A stretch of DNA of 64,000 bases. It comes from Billgrantia ethanolica (GTDB taxonomy: Bacteria > Pseudomonadota > Gammaproteobacteria > Pseudomonadales > Halomonadaceae). A program made the position numbers and the translations under genes. Where the stretch lies: NCBI RefSeq assembly GCF_021404305.1, contig NZ_JABFTX010000001.1, positions 124,001 through 188,000 of the forward strand, given 5' to 3'. Shown here piece by piece: positions 49,014 through 58,326 of the stretch; position 1 is the stretch's first letter; each line of letters begins with the position of its first letter. Under the pieces are notes generated by a model. It had not been told where the DNA came from, did not search any database, and worked only from the letters and a program-made list of their open reading frames with translations.

Positions 49014-52000
49014 TCAGCGTGGGTTGGCCGGCACCTCGTCCATCTCGGTTTCCAGGCGCCGCTTCACGTCGCCCGGGGAGCCTGTATGGCGTGCCAGCAG
49101 GTCGTAGGCCACCGGTACCACGAACAGTGTGAAGAAGGTGGCGGCGGCCACGCCGGCCATGATCACCGTGCCGATCACCATGCGTGACTCGGCGCCGGCG
49201 CCGGTGGAGACGATCAGCGGGATGGCGCCGGCCATGGTGGTCACCGCCGTCATCAGGATCGGCCGCAGGCGCGTCACGGCGGCATCGAGCAGGGCATCGC
49301 GGAAGGCCAGGCCCTGATCGCGCAGCTGATTGGCGAACTCGACGATGAGGATGCCGTTCTTGGCCGCCAGACCGATCAGCATGACCAGCCCCACCTGACT
49401 GTAGATGTTGAGTGACTGCCCGGTCAGCAACAGACCGAGCAGGGCGCCACTCATGGCCAGGGGCACGGTGAGCATGATCACGAAGGGGTGAACGAAGCTC
49501 TCGAACTGGGCCGCCAGCACCAGGAACACCACCAGTGCTCCCAACACCAGCAGGAAGGTGGTGGCGCCGCTGGCCTCGCGATAGTCTCGCGAGGGGCCGG
49601 CCACGTTGGTCTGGGCCTCGGGCGGGAGAATCTCGCTGGCCGTCTGCTCCAGGTACTCCAGCGCTTCGCCCAGCGGGTAGCCATCCACCAGATTGGCTTC
49701 GATGGTGATGGAGCGTATGCGGTTGAAGCGATTGAGGGTGCTGGCGCCGGCGTAGTCGGTCAGGGTCACCAGGCTGGCCAGGGGGATCAGCTCGCCCGAG
49801 CGCGCCGAGCGTACCTGGATGTTGTCCAGCGCCCGGGGGCTGTTCTGCCGAGCCCGGTCGCCCTCGAGGATAACGTCGTACTCTTCGCCGTCATCCACGT
49901 AGCGCGTCACGTTGCGCCCGCCCAGCAGCACTTCGAGAGTGCGGCCGATCTCGGTCACCGTGACCCCGAGCGAAGCCGCCCGTTCGTAGTCGATGTCCAC
50001 GCGCAGCTGCGGCTGGGTTTCGCGGTAGTCGCTCTCCAGGCCCGCCAGGCGCGGGTTGTGCTCGCGAATGTGGGCGAACATCAGATCGCGCCACTCGGCC
50101 AGCTGCTCGTAGGTGCCGCCGCCCAGCACGAACTGCACCGGCTTCTGCACGCGCTGACCGAAACCCTGTCGCATCACCGGGCTGGCCTGTATGCCGGGAA
50201 GATCGGCCAGCAGCTCGCGCACCTCGTCCATGATCTCCCAGGCGCTGCGGCGCTCTCCCCAGTCGGCCATGTTGATGATGGCGAAGCCGCCGTTGTAGTT
50301 CTCGATGTTGCCGAAGCCGCGCGGCGCGCGGATCACCACGCGTTCGAGCTCGCCCGAGTCCAGCATCGGCTGCAGGCGCAGTTCGATCTCGTCCATGTAG
50401 TCCATCATGTAGTCGAAGGTGGCGCCTTCGGGACCGTTGACCAGGATGATGAAGTTGCCGCGATCCTCCCGTGGGGTGTATTCGTTGGGCAGTTGCTCAG
50501 CCATCCACACGGTGGCCGCGATCAGCGCGATGAACACCGCCAGCACCGCCAGGCGTGCCTTGAGGACGATTTCGAGCAGTGCCCGATAGATGCGCTGCGA
50601 CAGTTCCAGCAGCCACTGCACGCCGCGGGCCGCCAGGCTGTCGTCCATGTTGGGCTTGAGGATCTTCGAAGCCATCATCGGTGTGAGCGTCAGCGCCAGC
50701 AGGCTGGAGATCGCCACCGCCGCGGCCATGGTCAGGGCGAACTCGGAGAACAGGCGGCCCACGTTGCCCTGCAGGAAACTCAGCGGCACGAACACCGCGA
50801 TCAGCACCAGGGTGGTGGCGATCACGGCGAAGGCGATCTGGCGGGTGCCGCGAAAGGCCGCCACCAGCGGCGTTTCGCCGTAGTCGTGCATGCGCCGGTT
50901 GATGTTCTCGAGCACCACGATGGCATCGTCGACGATCAGGCCGATGGCCAGCACAAGAGCCAGCAGGGTGAGCAGGTTGATCGAGAAACCCATGGCGGCC
51001 AACGCGATGAACGAGCCGATGATGGCGATGGGTACCGTCACCGCCGGCACCAGGGTGGTGCGCACGTTGCCGAGAAACATGAAGATGACCACCACCACCA
51101 GCCCCATGGCGATGAACAGCGTGATCACCACCTGCTCGATGGCCCCGGCGACGAACACCGAGGCATCGAAGTTGAGGCTCATCTGCATGCCTTCGGGCAG
51201 GGTGGCCTGCAGCCGCTCCATCTCCGCCTGCACCCCCTGGGAGAGCTCCAGCACGTTGGCGGTGGACTGCATCATGATACCGAGGCCCACCATTGGCACG
51301 CCGTTGGCGCGGAACACCGAGCGGTCGTCCACCGAGCCGACCTCGACCCGGGCCACGTCGCCCAGGCGTATCAGGTACCCGTCGCTGCCCTGGCCGATGG
51401 CCAGGCGGCGGAAGTCCGCCGCCTCGGCGAAGCTGCGCGGCAGGCGCACGATGAACTGCCGCTCGCGGGACTCGATGGAGCCGGCGGGCAGCTCCACGTT
51501 CTCGGCGCGCAGGGCGTTCTCCACGTCGCTCACCGTCAGGTTGCGCGCCGCCAGGGCATTACGATCGAGCCACACGCGCATGGCATAGTCGCGGCCGCCG
51601 CCTAGCCGCACCCGGGCCACGCCGGGCTGCACCGAGAGGCGGTCGACCAGGTAGCGGTTGGCGTAGTCGGTCAGCTCCGGCATGGAGTAGCCCTCGCCGG
51701 AGAGGCTCAGCCACACCACGATCTCTTCGCTGGAGTCGGCCTTCTGCACCTCGGGCGGGTCGGCATCGTCGGGCAGATTGCGCTGGGCGCCGGCAATGCG
51801 GTCACGCACGTCGTTGGCGGCGGCGTCGATGTCCATGCCCAGATTGAATTCGATGTTGATACGCGAGCGGCCGTCCTCGCTGGAAGAGGTCACCACCTCG
51901 ATGCCTTCGATCCCAGCAATTCGGTCCTCCAGCACCTGGGTGATGCGCGACTCGACCACGTTGGCGGCCGCTCCGGGGTAGCGCGTGTCGATGCTCACCA

Positions 52001-52130
52001 CCGGCGGGTCGATGGCGGGGTACTCCTGCAGCGACAGCCGCTCCAGCGACAGCAGGCCGAAGGCGACGATAAGCAGCGCCAGTACCGTGGCCAGTACCGG
52101 CCGCTGGACGGAGATGTCGGAGAGGCGCAT
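49014..52130 (-). CDS. RND multidrug efflux permease (HAE1 family)
   Basis: The 1038-residue pump has twelve expected transmembrane helices and two large periplasmic loops. The proton-relay residues are present: Asp-Asp in GLIVDDAIVVLENI (TM4) and Lys in GLAAKNGILIVEFAN (TM10). It begins MRLSDISVQRPVLATVLALL. The start overlaps the stop of the membrane fusion gene by one base (TGATG), so the two are translationally coupled. No outer-membrane channel gene is adjacent; TolC elsewhere is likely used. Substrates are unknown. Confidence 0.95.
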   Translation of the reverse strand: MRLSDISVQRPVLATVLALLIVAFGLLSLERLSLQEYPAIDPPVVSIDTRYPGAAANVVESRITQVLEDRIAGIEGIEVVTSSSEDGRSRINIEFNLGMDIDAAANDVRDRIAGAQRNLPDDADPPEVQKADSSEEIVVWLSLSGEGYSMPELTDYANRYLVDRLSVQPGVARVRLGGGRDYAMRVWLDRNALAARNLTVSDVENALRAENVELPAGSIESRERQFIVRLPRSFAEAADFRRLAIGQGSDGYLIRLGDVARVEVGSVDDRSVFRANGVPMVGLGIMMQSTANVLELSQGVQAEMERLQATLPEGMQMSLNFDASVFVAGAIEQVVITLFIAMGLVVVVIFMFLGNVRTTLVPAVTVPIAIIGSFIALAAMGFSINLLTLLALVLAIGLIVDDAIVVLENINRRMHDYGETPLVAAFRGTRQIAFAVIATTLVLIAVFVPLSFLQGNVGRLFSEFALTMAAAVAISSLLALTLTPMMASKILKPNMDDSLAARGVQWLLELSQRIYRALLEIVLKARLAVLAVFIALIAATVWMAEQLPNEYTPREDRGNFIILVNGPEGATFDYMMDYMDEIELRLQPMLDSGELERVVIRAPRGFGNIENYNGGFAIINMADWGERRSAWEIMDEVRELLADLPGIQASPVMRQGFGQRVQKPVQFVLGGGTYEQLAEWRDLMFAHIREHNPRLAGLESDYRETQPQLRVDIDYERAASLGVTVTEIGRTLEVLLGGRNVTRYVDDGEEYDVILEGDRARQNSPRALDNIQVRSARSGELIPLASLVTLTDYAGASTLNRFNRIRSITIEANLVDGYPLGEALEYLEQTASEILPPEAQTNVAGPSRDYREASGATTFLLVLGALVVFLVLAAQFESFVHPFVIMLTVPLAMSGALLGLLLTGQSLNIYSQVGLVMLIGLAAKNGILIVEFANQLRDQGLAFRDALLDAAVTRLRPILMTAVTTMAGAIPLIVSTGAGAESRMVIGTVIMAGVAAATFFTLFVVPVAYDLLARHTGSPGDVKRRLETEMDEVPANPR

Positions 52131-53230
52131 CAGGCGTCTCCCTCGTCGCGATGTGCCTCGAGAATCTCGCGAATGGACGTCTCCTCGTCGGCGATGCCGA
52201 GCAGCTGCACACGGTCGCCCTCCCGGGCGCGCTGCACGCCGTGGGAGACGATCAGCTCATTCTGCTCCAGACCCTCGAGGATCTCGGCCTGGCCGATACG
52301 GCGCTCGCCGACACGCACCTCGCGCCGCTCCACGCGGTTCTCGTCGGCCTCGTCGATCACCAGCACGTACTGTCTGTCACCGCTGGGAATCAGTGCCGCT
52401 TCGGGCACCACCACGGCCTGGCGCGGGCTGCGCTGCAGGATCACTTCCATCAGCATGCCCGGGCGCAGGCGCAGCTCGGGGTTGTCGATCTCGGCACGTA
52501 TCGTCACGCTGCGGCTCACGGGGTCGACCCGCGAGCCGATGCTGCTCACCTCGCCCTCGAACAGTTCGTCGGGGAAGGCCACGCTGCGGGCGGAGAGTGG
52601 CAGGCCGGGTTCGAGGATCGCCAGGTAGAGTTCCGGCACGCTGAAGTCGAGCTTCATCACGTCGAGCTTGTCCAGGGTCACCAGCTCGGTGCCGGGGGTG
52701 ACCAGGCTGCCGACACTGATGTTGCGAAAGCCGACCACGCCGTCGAAGGGGGCGCGCAGGCGATAGTTGGTCAGCCGCGCTTCCAGCCCCTGAATCTCGG
52801 CTTCCACCTGGCGCAGCCGCGCCTGGCTGTCTTCCACGTCGGCCCGCGGCGCCATGTTGCGGTTCTGCAGCTGGGTCAGGCGGTCCACCGCGCTGCGGCG
52901 TTCGTCGCGCAGGGCCTGGGCGACGCGCAGCTGGGCCTGCTCTTCACCATCCTCCAGGCGGATCAGCATCCGGCCGGCCTCCACCGCTTCACCATCGCGG
53001 AAGTTCAGCTCGGCGACCAGCTCGGTCACCGTGGCCGAGAGTGTCACGCTCTCGTCGGCGCGCAGCGTACCCAGCGCCTCCAGCGGATCGGACCAGGGCT
53101 GCAGCGCGGCGCGGGCGCCGATTACGGCGGTACGGTCCTGAGCCGCCAGGGGCAGCGAGACGGCCAGCAGCAGGCAGAGCGGGGCTAGCCAGCGCCAGGC
53201 TCCAGAAAAAGAAGTGCGCGATGTGGTCAT
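52130..53230 (-). CDS. RND efflux membrane fusion protein
   Basis: The 366-residue periplasmic adaptor has a signal sequence (WRWLAPLCLLLAVSLPLAAQ) and a lipoyl/barrel-sandwich half (TVTELVAELNFRDGEAVEAG). An alpha-hairpin follows (about residues 90-150), then a beta-barrel half (YRLRAPFDGVVGFRNISVG). It links the RND pump to an outer-membrane channel. ATG at 53230 starts the signal peptide; a longer in-frame start at 53275 is possible. It is the first gene of the two-gene operon. Confidence 0.92.
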   Translation of the reverse strand: MTTSRTSFSGAWRWLAPLCLLLAVSLPLAAQDRTAVIGARAALQPWSDPLEALGTLRADESVTLSATVTELVAELNFRDGEAVEAGRMLIRLEDGEEQAQLRVAQALRDERRSAVDRLTQLQNRNMAPRADVEDSQARLRQVEAEIQGLEARLTNYRLRAPFDGVVGFRNISVGSLVTPGTELVTLDKLDVMKLDFSVPELYLAILEPGLPLSARSVAFPDELFEGEVSSIGSRVDPVSRSVTIRAEIDNPELRLRPGMLMEVILQRSPRQAVVVPEAALIPSGDRQYVLVIDEADENRVERREVRVGERRIGQAEILEGLEQNELIVSHGVQRAREGDRVQLLGIADEETSIREILEAHRDEGDA

Positions 53231-53307
53231 GGGTGGCTCTTGTCGTAGTGTTCGGGTCGCGACGGAAGAAGCCAACTCCTTTGGCTTTCTTTCCTTACCA
53301 GGCTACT

Positions 53308-53329
53308 CATATTGGCCCGTACCAATATG
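53308..53329. promoter_or_regulatory. Inverted repeat upstream of the efflux operon
   Basis: CATATTGG and CCAATATG form a perfect 8-bp inverted repeat with a 6-base spacer, 78 bases upstream of the fusion-protein start. Size and place suit a repressor operator, but no regulator gene is adjacent. Confidence 0.5.
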
Positions 53330-53425
53330 ACAACAAATTCGCAATATCCTATCTACTTCCTGGCTTTGATTGTACAGGTTTTGCACAGCTTTTTCCTCCT
53401 GTGCCGATTCGTGCAGGTTCGCCAC

Positions 53426-53467
53426 CTCTGCAAGATCCTCCTAGCGCTCTGCAAGATTCTCCAAGCG
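53426..53467 (+). repeat. Two 21-bp direct repeats upstream of flp
   Basis: CTCTGCAAGATCCTCCTAGCG (53426-53446; stated in two parts: CTCTGCAAGAT and CCTCCTAGCG) and the adjacent copy at 53447-53467 differ at two positions. They start 146 bases before the flp ATG in an AT-richer 341-base gap (53231-53571), which also holds the inverted repeat at 53308; I see no gene in the gap. Confidence 0.85.
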
Positions 53468-53571
53468 TAACTGATTTGTAACGACGATGCTGAGTCACGA
53501 GAGCCGGGGCAAAGGCGCCGGACTCCGACAACAGCAAGCTTGGATAACAAACCTGAAATGGGAGAAAGACC

Positions 53572-53757
53572 ATGAGCAAGCTGATGCAGGGTGTCGTGCG
53601 CTTCTGGCGCGAAGAAGAAGGTACCGAGGTGGTGGAGTGGGCCTTGGTTGGGGGGCTGGTGGTGGCAGTGGGAGCAGCCATTTTTACAGCAATAGGAACT
53701 CGGGCTGGTGCGCTATTGACACAATTGAATACAGCAATTGGTGGCGCTGCACCATAA
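53572..53757 (+). CDS. flp: Flp/Fap-type pilin
   Basis: The 61-residue protein has the Flp prepilin pattern: a short leader ending in EEEG, then TEVVEWALVGGLVVAVGAAI, with the key Glu at position +5 of the mature pilin and a hydrophobic helix. Trp follows that Glu where many Flp pilins have Tyr. GGAGAAAG precedes the ATG. It heads the Tad locus and would be cut by the peptidase encoded next. Confidence 0.93.
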   Translation: MSKLMQGVVRFWREEEGTEVVEWALVGGLVVAVGAAIFTAIGTRAGALLTQLNTAIGGAAP

Positions 53758-53826
53758 GGTTTCTCCATTTAAAAATGCTGACAGGGAAGTCGGCGTATTA
53801 AATGCTCATAAAGAAAAGGTGTGGTC

Positions 53827-54354
53827 ATGATAGAGATTGGATTTATTCCTCTAGTGGTCTTTGCGGCTTTTACCGACATTAAGTCGTGCCGCATCCCCAA
53901 CGCTCTTATTCTGGCCGGGGCCGCCGTGGGGTTTCTGCTGCAGGGGTGGGCAGCGGGAGCCGGCGGTGTCCTGGCCGCCACCTACGGGCTGCTGGTCGGA
54001 TTGGCCATTCTGCTGCCGGGTTACCTGATGGGCTTTACCGGTGCCGGGGATGCCAAGCTGATGGCGGCGATAGGTACCTTTCTCGGTCCTGTTGGTGTGC
54101 TTCAAGCAGCGCTTATCAGTATTTTCGTCGGCGGAATTATCGCCATGGGCTTTGCTTTAAGTGCATTGATTCTCCGGCATTCGATTTCCCCATGGGAGCG
54201 ATACTCCCTCATGATGCGCACCCTGGTGACCACCGGAAGGCCGCTCTATATTCCGCCTGCCAAGGGTGAGGTGATGGGCAAGAAATTCCCCTTTGCCGTT
54301 TCCATTGCGCTGGGTACCACTACCTGGATCGTCTGGCAGTGGCCGCTGGCCTGA
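53827..54354 (+). CDS. tadV: Tad prepilin peptidase (A24 family)
   Basis: The 175-residue membrane protease has the two catalytic Asp motifs FTDIKSCRIPN (N-terminal) and FTGAGDAKLMA (GxGD) and about five or six transmembrane segments. It processes Flp pilin. ATG at 53827 follows AAGGTG; an in-frame GTG two codons upstream is an alternative. Confidence 0.92.
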   Translation: MIEIGFIPLVVFAAFTDIKSCRIPNALILAGAAVGFLLQGWAAGAGGVLAATYGLLVGLAILLPGYLMGFTGAGDAKLMAAIGTFLGPVGVLQAALISIFVGGIIAMGFALSALILRHSISPWERYSLMMRTLVTTGRPLYIPPAKGEVMGKKFPFAVSIALGTTTWIVWQWPLA

Positions 54355-54381
54355 ACGCCAATCGAAGCGAGGAGAACCGGC

Positions 54382-55773
54382 ATGGATACGAAACTTGACA
54401 ATTCAGGCAGCGAAGATGCCGCGCCGGTCGGTTCGTCCATGGCCGCTGCCGCCGATGTCCTGCCGCCGCGTCCTGCCAGCATCGAGGAGACCGGGCTCTC
54501 GCCGCTCTACCTGATGGACCTGCTCTCCAAGCAGCTGCTCGAACAGGGTGTACTCGACCTGCACCAGCTCAGCCGCAGCGCAGCCCTGGCCGGCAGCGTG
54601 GTGGAAACGCTGTGCCACCTGCTGCGCCGGGAGGGGCGCGCCGAGGTACGCGGCCAGAGTGAGAGCGGCGCGCTGCGCTTCGGCCTCACCGAACTGGGCC
54701 GCGCCGCCGCCATGGAGGCGCTGAACCGCGACGGCTATGCCGGGCCGGCGCCGGTACCGCTGGAGGTCTATACCTCCCGGGTACGGGCTCAGGCCCTGAG
54801 CGACGTGGGAATCTCCCGTAGCGACGTGATGGCGGCCTTTGCCGATACCGTGGTCGAGCCGACGCTGCTCGACCAGCTTGGCCCGGGGCTGCACTCCGGC
54901 AGGGCGATGTTCATCCACGGTGAGCCGGGCACCGGCAAGAGCTACATGGCACGCCGCCTGGTGCGCCTGCTGCCCGGCGAGGTACTGGTGCCCCACGCCA
55001 TTCTGGCGGGGGGCAAGGCGGTACGCTGTTTCGACCCCTCGGTGCACAGCCCGCTGGCAGCGCCAGGAGCCGAGGGCATCGGCGCGGGGCTGCTGCTGGC
55101 CGAGGGGCACGATCCTCGCTTCGTGCGCTGCCGGCGACCCTGCGTGGTGACCGGAGGCGAGCTGACCATGGAGCGGCTGGAGGTTCAGTACGACCACGCG
55201 ACCCATATTCATCAGGCGCCGATCCAGCTGCTGGCCAACAACGGCATGCTGGTGATCGACGACCTGGGTCGTCAGCGCATGGCGCCCATGGAGCTGTTCA
55301 ATCGCTGGATCGTGCCGCTGGAGGAGCGCCGCGACTTCCTGGCGCTGGCCAATGGCTACCACTTCAGCGTGCCCTTCGACGTGGCGCTGGTGTTCTCCAC
55401 CAACCTGGACCCGCTGTCGCTGGCCGATGCCGCCTTCCTGCGCCGCATTGGCTACAAGATCCGCTTCGCCCCGCTGGGCCGCGAGGCCTACCGGGAGATC
55501 TGGGCCCGCCAGTGCGGGGAGAGCGGCATCGACTTCGATGCGGCTCTGGTCGATTTCGTCATCTACGAGCTGCATGCCCGCCTCGGTGTACCACTGCTGG
55601 CCTGTCACCCCCGCGACCTGCTGGGGCTGGCGGGGGACCATCTGCGCTACTGGGGTGGCGAGACCCTCGACCGCGAGGTGCTCGCCTGGGCCTGGCAGAC
55701 CTACTTCGGAGACTTCTCGAGCGATGACCGCGAAGGCGGTGACGCTCACACGAGTGGGAGGAAGGCGTCATGA
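54382..55773 (+). CDS. AAA+ ATPase of unassigned role in the Tad locus
   Basis: The 463-residue protein has a disordered N-terminus and a helical, winged-helix-like domain (about residues 40-115, LYLMDLLSKQLLEQGVLD onward). An ATPase domain follows with Walker A GEPGTGKSYMARR (about 184) and Walker B MLVIDDLGRQR (about 289), then FSTNLDP as sensor 1. It is not one of the standard Tad ATPases (TadA, TadZ). Proteins of this kind occur in some tad loci, but I know of no assigned function. ATGA overlap with rcpC couples it to the pilus genes. Confidence 0.8.
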   Translation: MDTKLDNSGSEDAAPVGSSMAAAADVLPPRPASIEETGLSPLYLMDLLSKQLLEQGVLDLHQLSRSAALAGSVVETLCHLLRREGRAEVRGQSESGALRFGLTELGRAAAMEALNRDGYAGPAPVPLEVYTSRVRAQALSDVGISRSDVMAAFADTVVEPTLLDQLGPGLHSGRAMFIHGEPGTGKSYMARRLVRLLPGEVLVPHAILAGGKAVRCFDPSVHSPLAAPGAEGIGAGLLLAEGHDPRFVRCRRPCVVTGGELTMERLEVQYDHATHIHQAPIQLLANNGMLVIDDLGRQRMAPMELFNRWIVPLEERRDFLALANGYHFSVPFDVALVFSTNLDPLSLADAAFLRRIGYKIRFAPLGREAYREIWARQCGESGIDFDAALVDFVIYELHARLGVPLLACHPRDLLGLAGDHLRYWGGETLDREVLAWAWQTYFGDFSSDDREGGDAHTSGRKAS

Positions 55774-56600
55774 AGAAGAAAGGCATTGTCACGATGTTCT
55801 GCGTCTCGCTGCTGATGGCCGGCGGTGCGGCACTGATCGCCATGAGCTGGATGCAGGAGCAGCACCAGGAGCGCGACGCCCTGACCGAGGCGGGTCAGGT
55901 GGTGGTGGCGGCGCTGCAGATCCCCTTCGGCACCACGGTGCAGGCCAGCGACCTGCGGGTCATGCGGTTGCCGCCTGACTCGGTGCCGCCGGGCAGCTTC
56001 GACGACATCGAGCGCGTGGTGGGACGAATCAGCAACCAGGTGATCTACGCCGGCGAGATTCTGCATGAGGGCCGCGTGGCCGAGCACTTGGGGGGCAGTG
56101 CCCTGGCGGCGCTGCTCGATCCGGGCAAGCGAGCCATGAGCGTGCGGGTCGACGACGTGGTCGGCGTGGCCGGGTTCCTGTTGCCGGGCAACCGGGTCGA
56201 CGTGGTCTCCACTCGCAACAACGGCAACGGCACTCGCAACAGCGTGGAGTCAAAGACCGTGCTGCAGAACCTCAAGGTACTGGCGGTGGATCAGATCGCC
56301 TCCCAGGAGCGCGACGGCCCGGTGATCGTACGGGCGGTGACCCTCGAGGTGGACCCGACCCAGGCGGAGACCCTGGTCAAGGCCACCCAGGAGGGCAAGG
56401 TGCAGCTGACCCTGCGCAATCCGCTCGACCATGAGGAGAAACCCGACCTGCTGGCGGCCCAACGCGAACTGCTCAACGTCGAGCCGCCGCGAGCCAGCTA
56501 TTCGCCGCCGCCACCGCGTGCGGCCCCTGCGGTTCAGCCGCAGCGTCAGGTGATGGTGATACGCGGCACCGAGTCCAGCACCGTGAACGTGCGCAACTGA
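55770..56600 (+). CDS. rcpC: Flp pilus assembly protein RcpC/CpaB
   Basis: The 276-residue protein has one N-terminal transmembrane helix (MFCVSLLMAGGAALIAM) and a SAF-type domain (IPFGTTVQASDLRVMRLP) followed by the RcpC/CpaB core (LLPGNRVDVVSTRN, VRAVTLEVDPTQAETLVKA). The Pro-rich tail leads to a final short strand. It is an outer-membrane-channel-associated periplasmic component of Tad machines. Confidence 0.92.
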   Translation: MKKKGIVTMFCVSLLMAGGAALIAMSWMQEQHQERDALTEAGQVVVAALQIPFGTTVQASDLRVMRLPPDSVPPGSFDDIERVVGRISNQVIYAGEILHEGRVAEHLGGSALAALLDPGKRAMSVRVDDVVGVAGFLLPGNRVDVVSTRNNGNGTRNSVESKTVLQNLKVLAVDQIASQERDGPVIVRAVTLEVDPTQAETLVKATQEGKVQLTLRNPLDHEEKPDLLAAQRELLNVEPPRASYSPPPPRAAPAVQPQRQVMVIRGTESSTVNVRN

Positions 56601-56675
56601 AACGCAGGGAGCGCAGCAATGCGGGCTGGCGCCGGGTCGGCCGCAGCCAATCAGAACAGGCAGGGGAGAAGCGTC

Positions 56676-58298
56676 ATGAGCATACAAGGCGAGGGGTGGG
56701 GAACGGCGGTGCGGCAGGGAGCGGCGCACACGGGAACGGCATGGAGGGGAGCGGCACGGAAGGGGTGGGTGCTGGCGGTGTGTACTGCCCTGGCGCTGAG
56801 TTGGGCGACAGCGCTGCAGGCCCAGGAGAGCACGCGCAGCGTCGCCATGCCGGTGGAGGGGCGCACGGTGTCGGTGGCGGTGGAGCTTAACAAGGCTCAG
56901 GTGCTGCAGTTCCCCCGCGCGGTGCGGGTGGTGTCGGTGGGCAATCCCGATATCGCCGACCTGGTGGTGATGGGCTCGCGGCAGCTCTACGTGCTGGGCA
57001 AATCCACCGGAACCACCAATGTGGTGCTGTGGGATCAGGCGGAGAACATCCAGGGCACCCTCAATGTCACCGTGACCCACGATCTCGAGGCGCTGAAGAG
57101 CCACCTGCATGCGTTGCTGCCGGACGAGAACATCCAGGTGCGCTCGGCACAGGACAGCATCGTGCTCAGCGGCGAGGTCTCCAGCGCCGAGCGGTTGGAT
57201 ACCGCGCTGCGGCTGGCCATGCGCTTCGCCGGTGGCGGCGAGGATGCGGTGCTCAACCTGATGCAGGTGGGCGGGGCCAATCAGGTGATGCTGGACGTCA
57301 AGGTGGCGGAGGTCTCCCGTTCGCTGATCAAGCGGCTGGAGGCCAACTTCAACGTCTTCAACGTCGGCTCCTCGGCGTTCAGCGTGGGGGCGGTGAGCGG
57401 CGGGGCGACCTTCCCCGATGCCATCTTCCAGGGGCCGGGCGGGGATTTCCGCCTGCCAGTGTTCGAGAGTGGCACACGGACGCCACTGGGGCCGATGGTG
57501 CGGGAGTTCGCCCCTGCGGTGGCCAGCATCGAGGACACCGGTATCTTCGCCAGCTACCAGCGCAGCGATTACTTGCTCAATCTGGTGCTGGACGCAGCCA
57601 GCCGTGAGGGCGTGGCCAAGATTCTCGCCGAGCCCAATCTCACCACCCTCACCGGGCAGCAGGCCCAGTTCCTGGCCGGTGGCGAGTTCCCTATTCCGGT
57701 GCCCCAGGGCAACGGCCAGGTAGCCATCGAGCACAAGGAGTTCGGCGTCGGCCTGAGCTTCCTGCCAGTGGTGCTGGATTCCGGCTCGATCAACCTGCAG
57801 GTCAACGTATCCGTTTCCGATCTGGTGCCGGCCAACAGCCTGCGGGTCGGGGTGGGCGATCAGGTATCGGCGCAATTCTTCGTGCCGGCGCTGGTCAAGC
57901 GCAGCGCCAGCTCCAGCCTGGAACTGGCCTCGGGTCAGACCATCGCCATCGCCGGCATGCTCAACGAGAGCCTGCGCGAGAACGTCTCCAAGCTCCCCGG
58001 CCTCGGCGACCTGCCTGTGCTGGGAGCACTGTTCCGCAGCCAGGAGTTCATCAAGGAGCAGACCGAACTGGTGATCTTCGTCACCCCGCGGCTGGCGCGC
58101 TCCTTCGCGCCGGAGCAGGTGCGGTTGCCCACCGGTTCGTTCGTGGCGCCCAGCGACCTGGAGTTCTATCTGCTCGGTCGCTTCCAGGCCCGTGACGACG
58201 ACGGCGGCTCGCGGCCCCGCCCCAGCAGCCTGGACCTGGAATTGATGTCGAGCCGTCGTGCGGGCGGCACCGAGGGCCGCTTCGGCCATGACCTGTGA
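56676..58298 (+). CDS. rcpA: Tad secretin RcpA/CpaC
   Basis: The 540-residue protein has a signal sequence (WVLAVCTALALSWATALQAQ), an N-terminal BON/N0-like part (VGNPDIADLVVMGSRQLYVLG) and a secretin domain whose signature runs from LVLDAASREGVAKILAEPNL to LPGLGDLPVLGALFRSQEF. It forms the outer-membrane pore of the pilus. ATG at 56676 has GGGGAG nine bases upstream; an in-frame ATG at 56619 is possible. Confidence 0.93.
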   Translation: MSIQGEGWGTAVRQGAAHTGTAWRGAARKGWVLAVCTALALSWATALQAQESTRSVAMPVEGRTVSVAVELNKAQVLQFPRAVRVVSVGNPDIADLVVMGSRQLYVLGKSTGTTNVVLWDQAENIQGTLNVTVTHDLEALKSHLHALLPDENIQVRSAQDSIVLSGEVSSAERLDTALRLAMRFAGGGEDAVLNLMQVGGANQVMLDVKVAEVSRSLIKRLEANFNVFNVGSSAFSVGAVSGGATFPDAIFQGPGGDFRLPVFESGTRTPLGPMVREFAPAVASIEDTGIFASYQRSDYLLNLVLDAASREGVAKILAEPNLTTLTGQQAQFLAGGEFPIPVPQGNGQVAIEHKEFGVGLSFLPVVLDSGSINLQVNVSVSDLVPANSLRVGVGDQVSAQFFVPALVKRSASSSLELASGQTIAIAGMLNESLRENVSKLPGLGDLPVLGALFRSQEFIKEQTELVIFVTPRLARSFAPEQVRLPTGSFVAPSDLEFYLLGRFQARDDDGGSRPRPSSLDLELMSSRRAGGTEGRFGHDL

Positions 58299-58326
58299 AC
58301 CGAACGCCACGACGGAGGTGTCCGCC

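Noticed and set aside
49488..51605. Long open frame antisense to the RND permease (705 codons)
   Set aside because: His- and Gln-rich low-complexity translation, typical of an antisense shadow.
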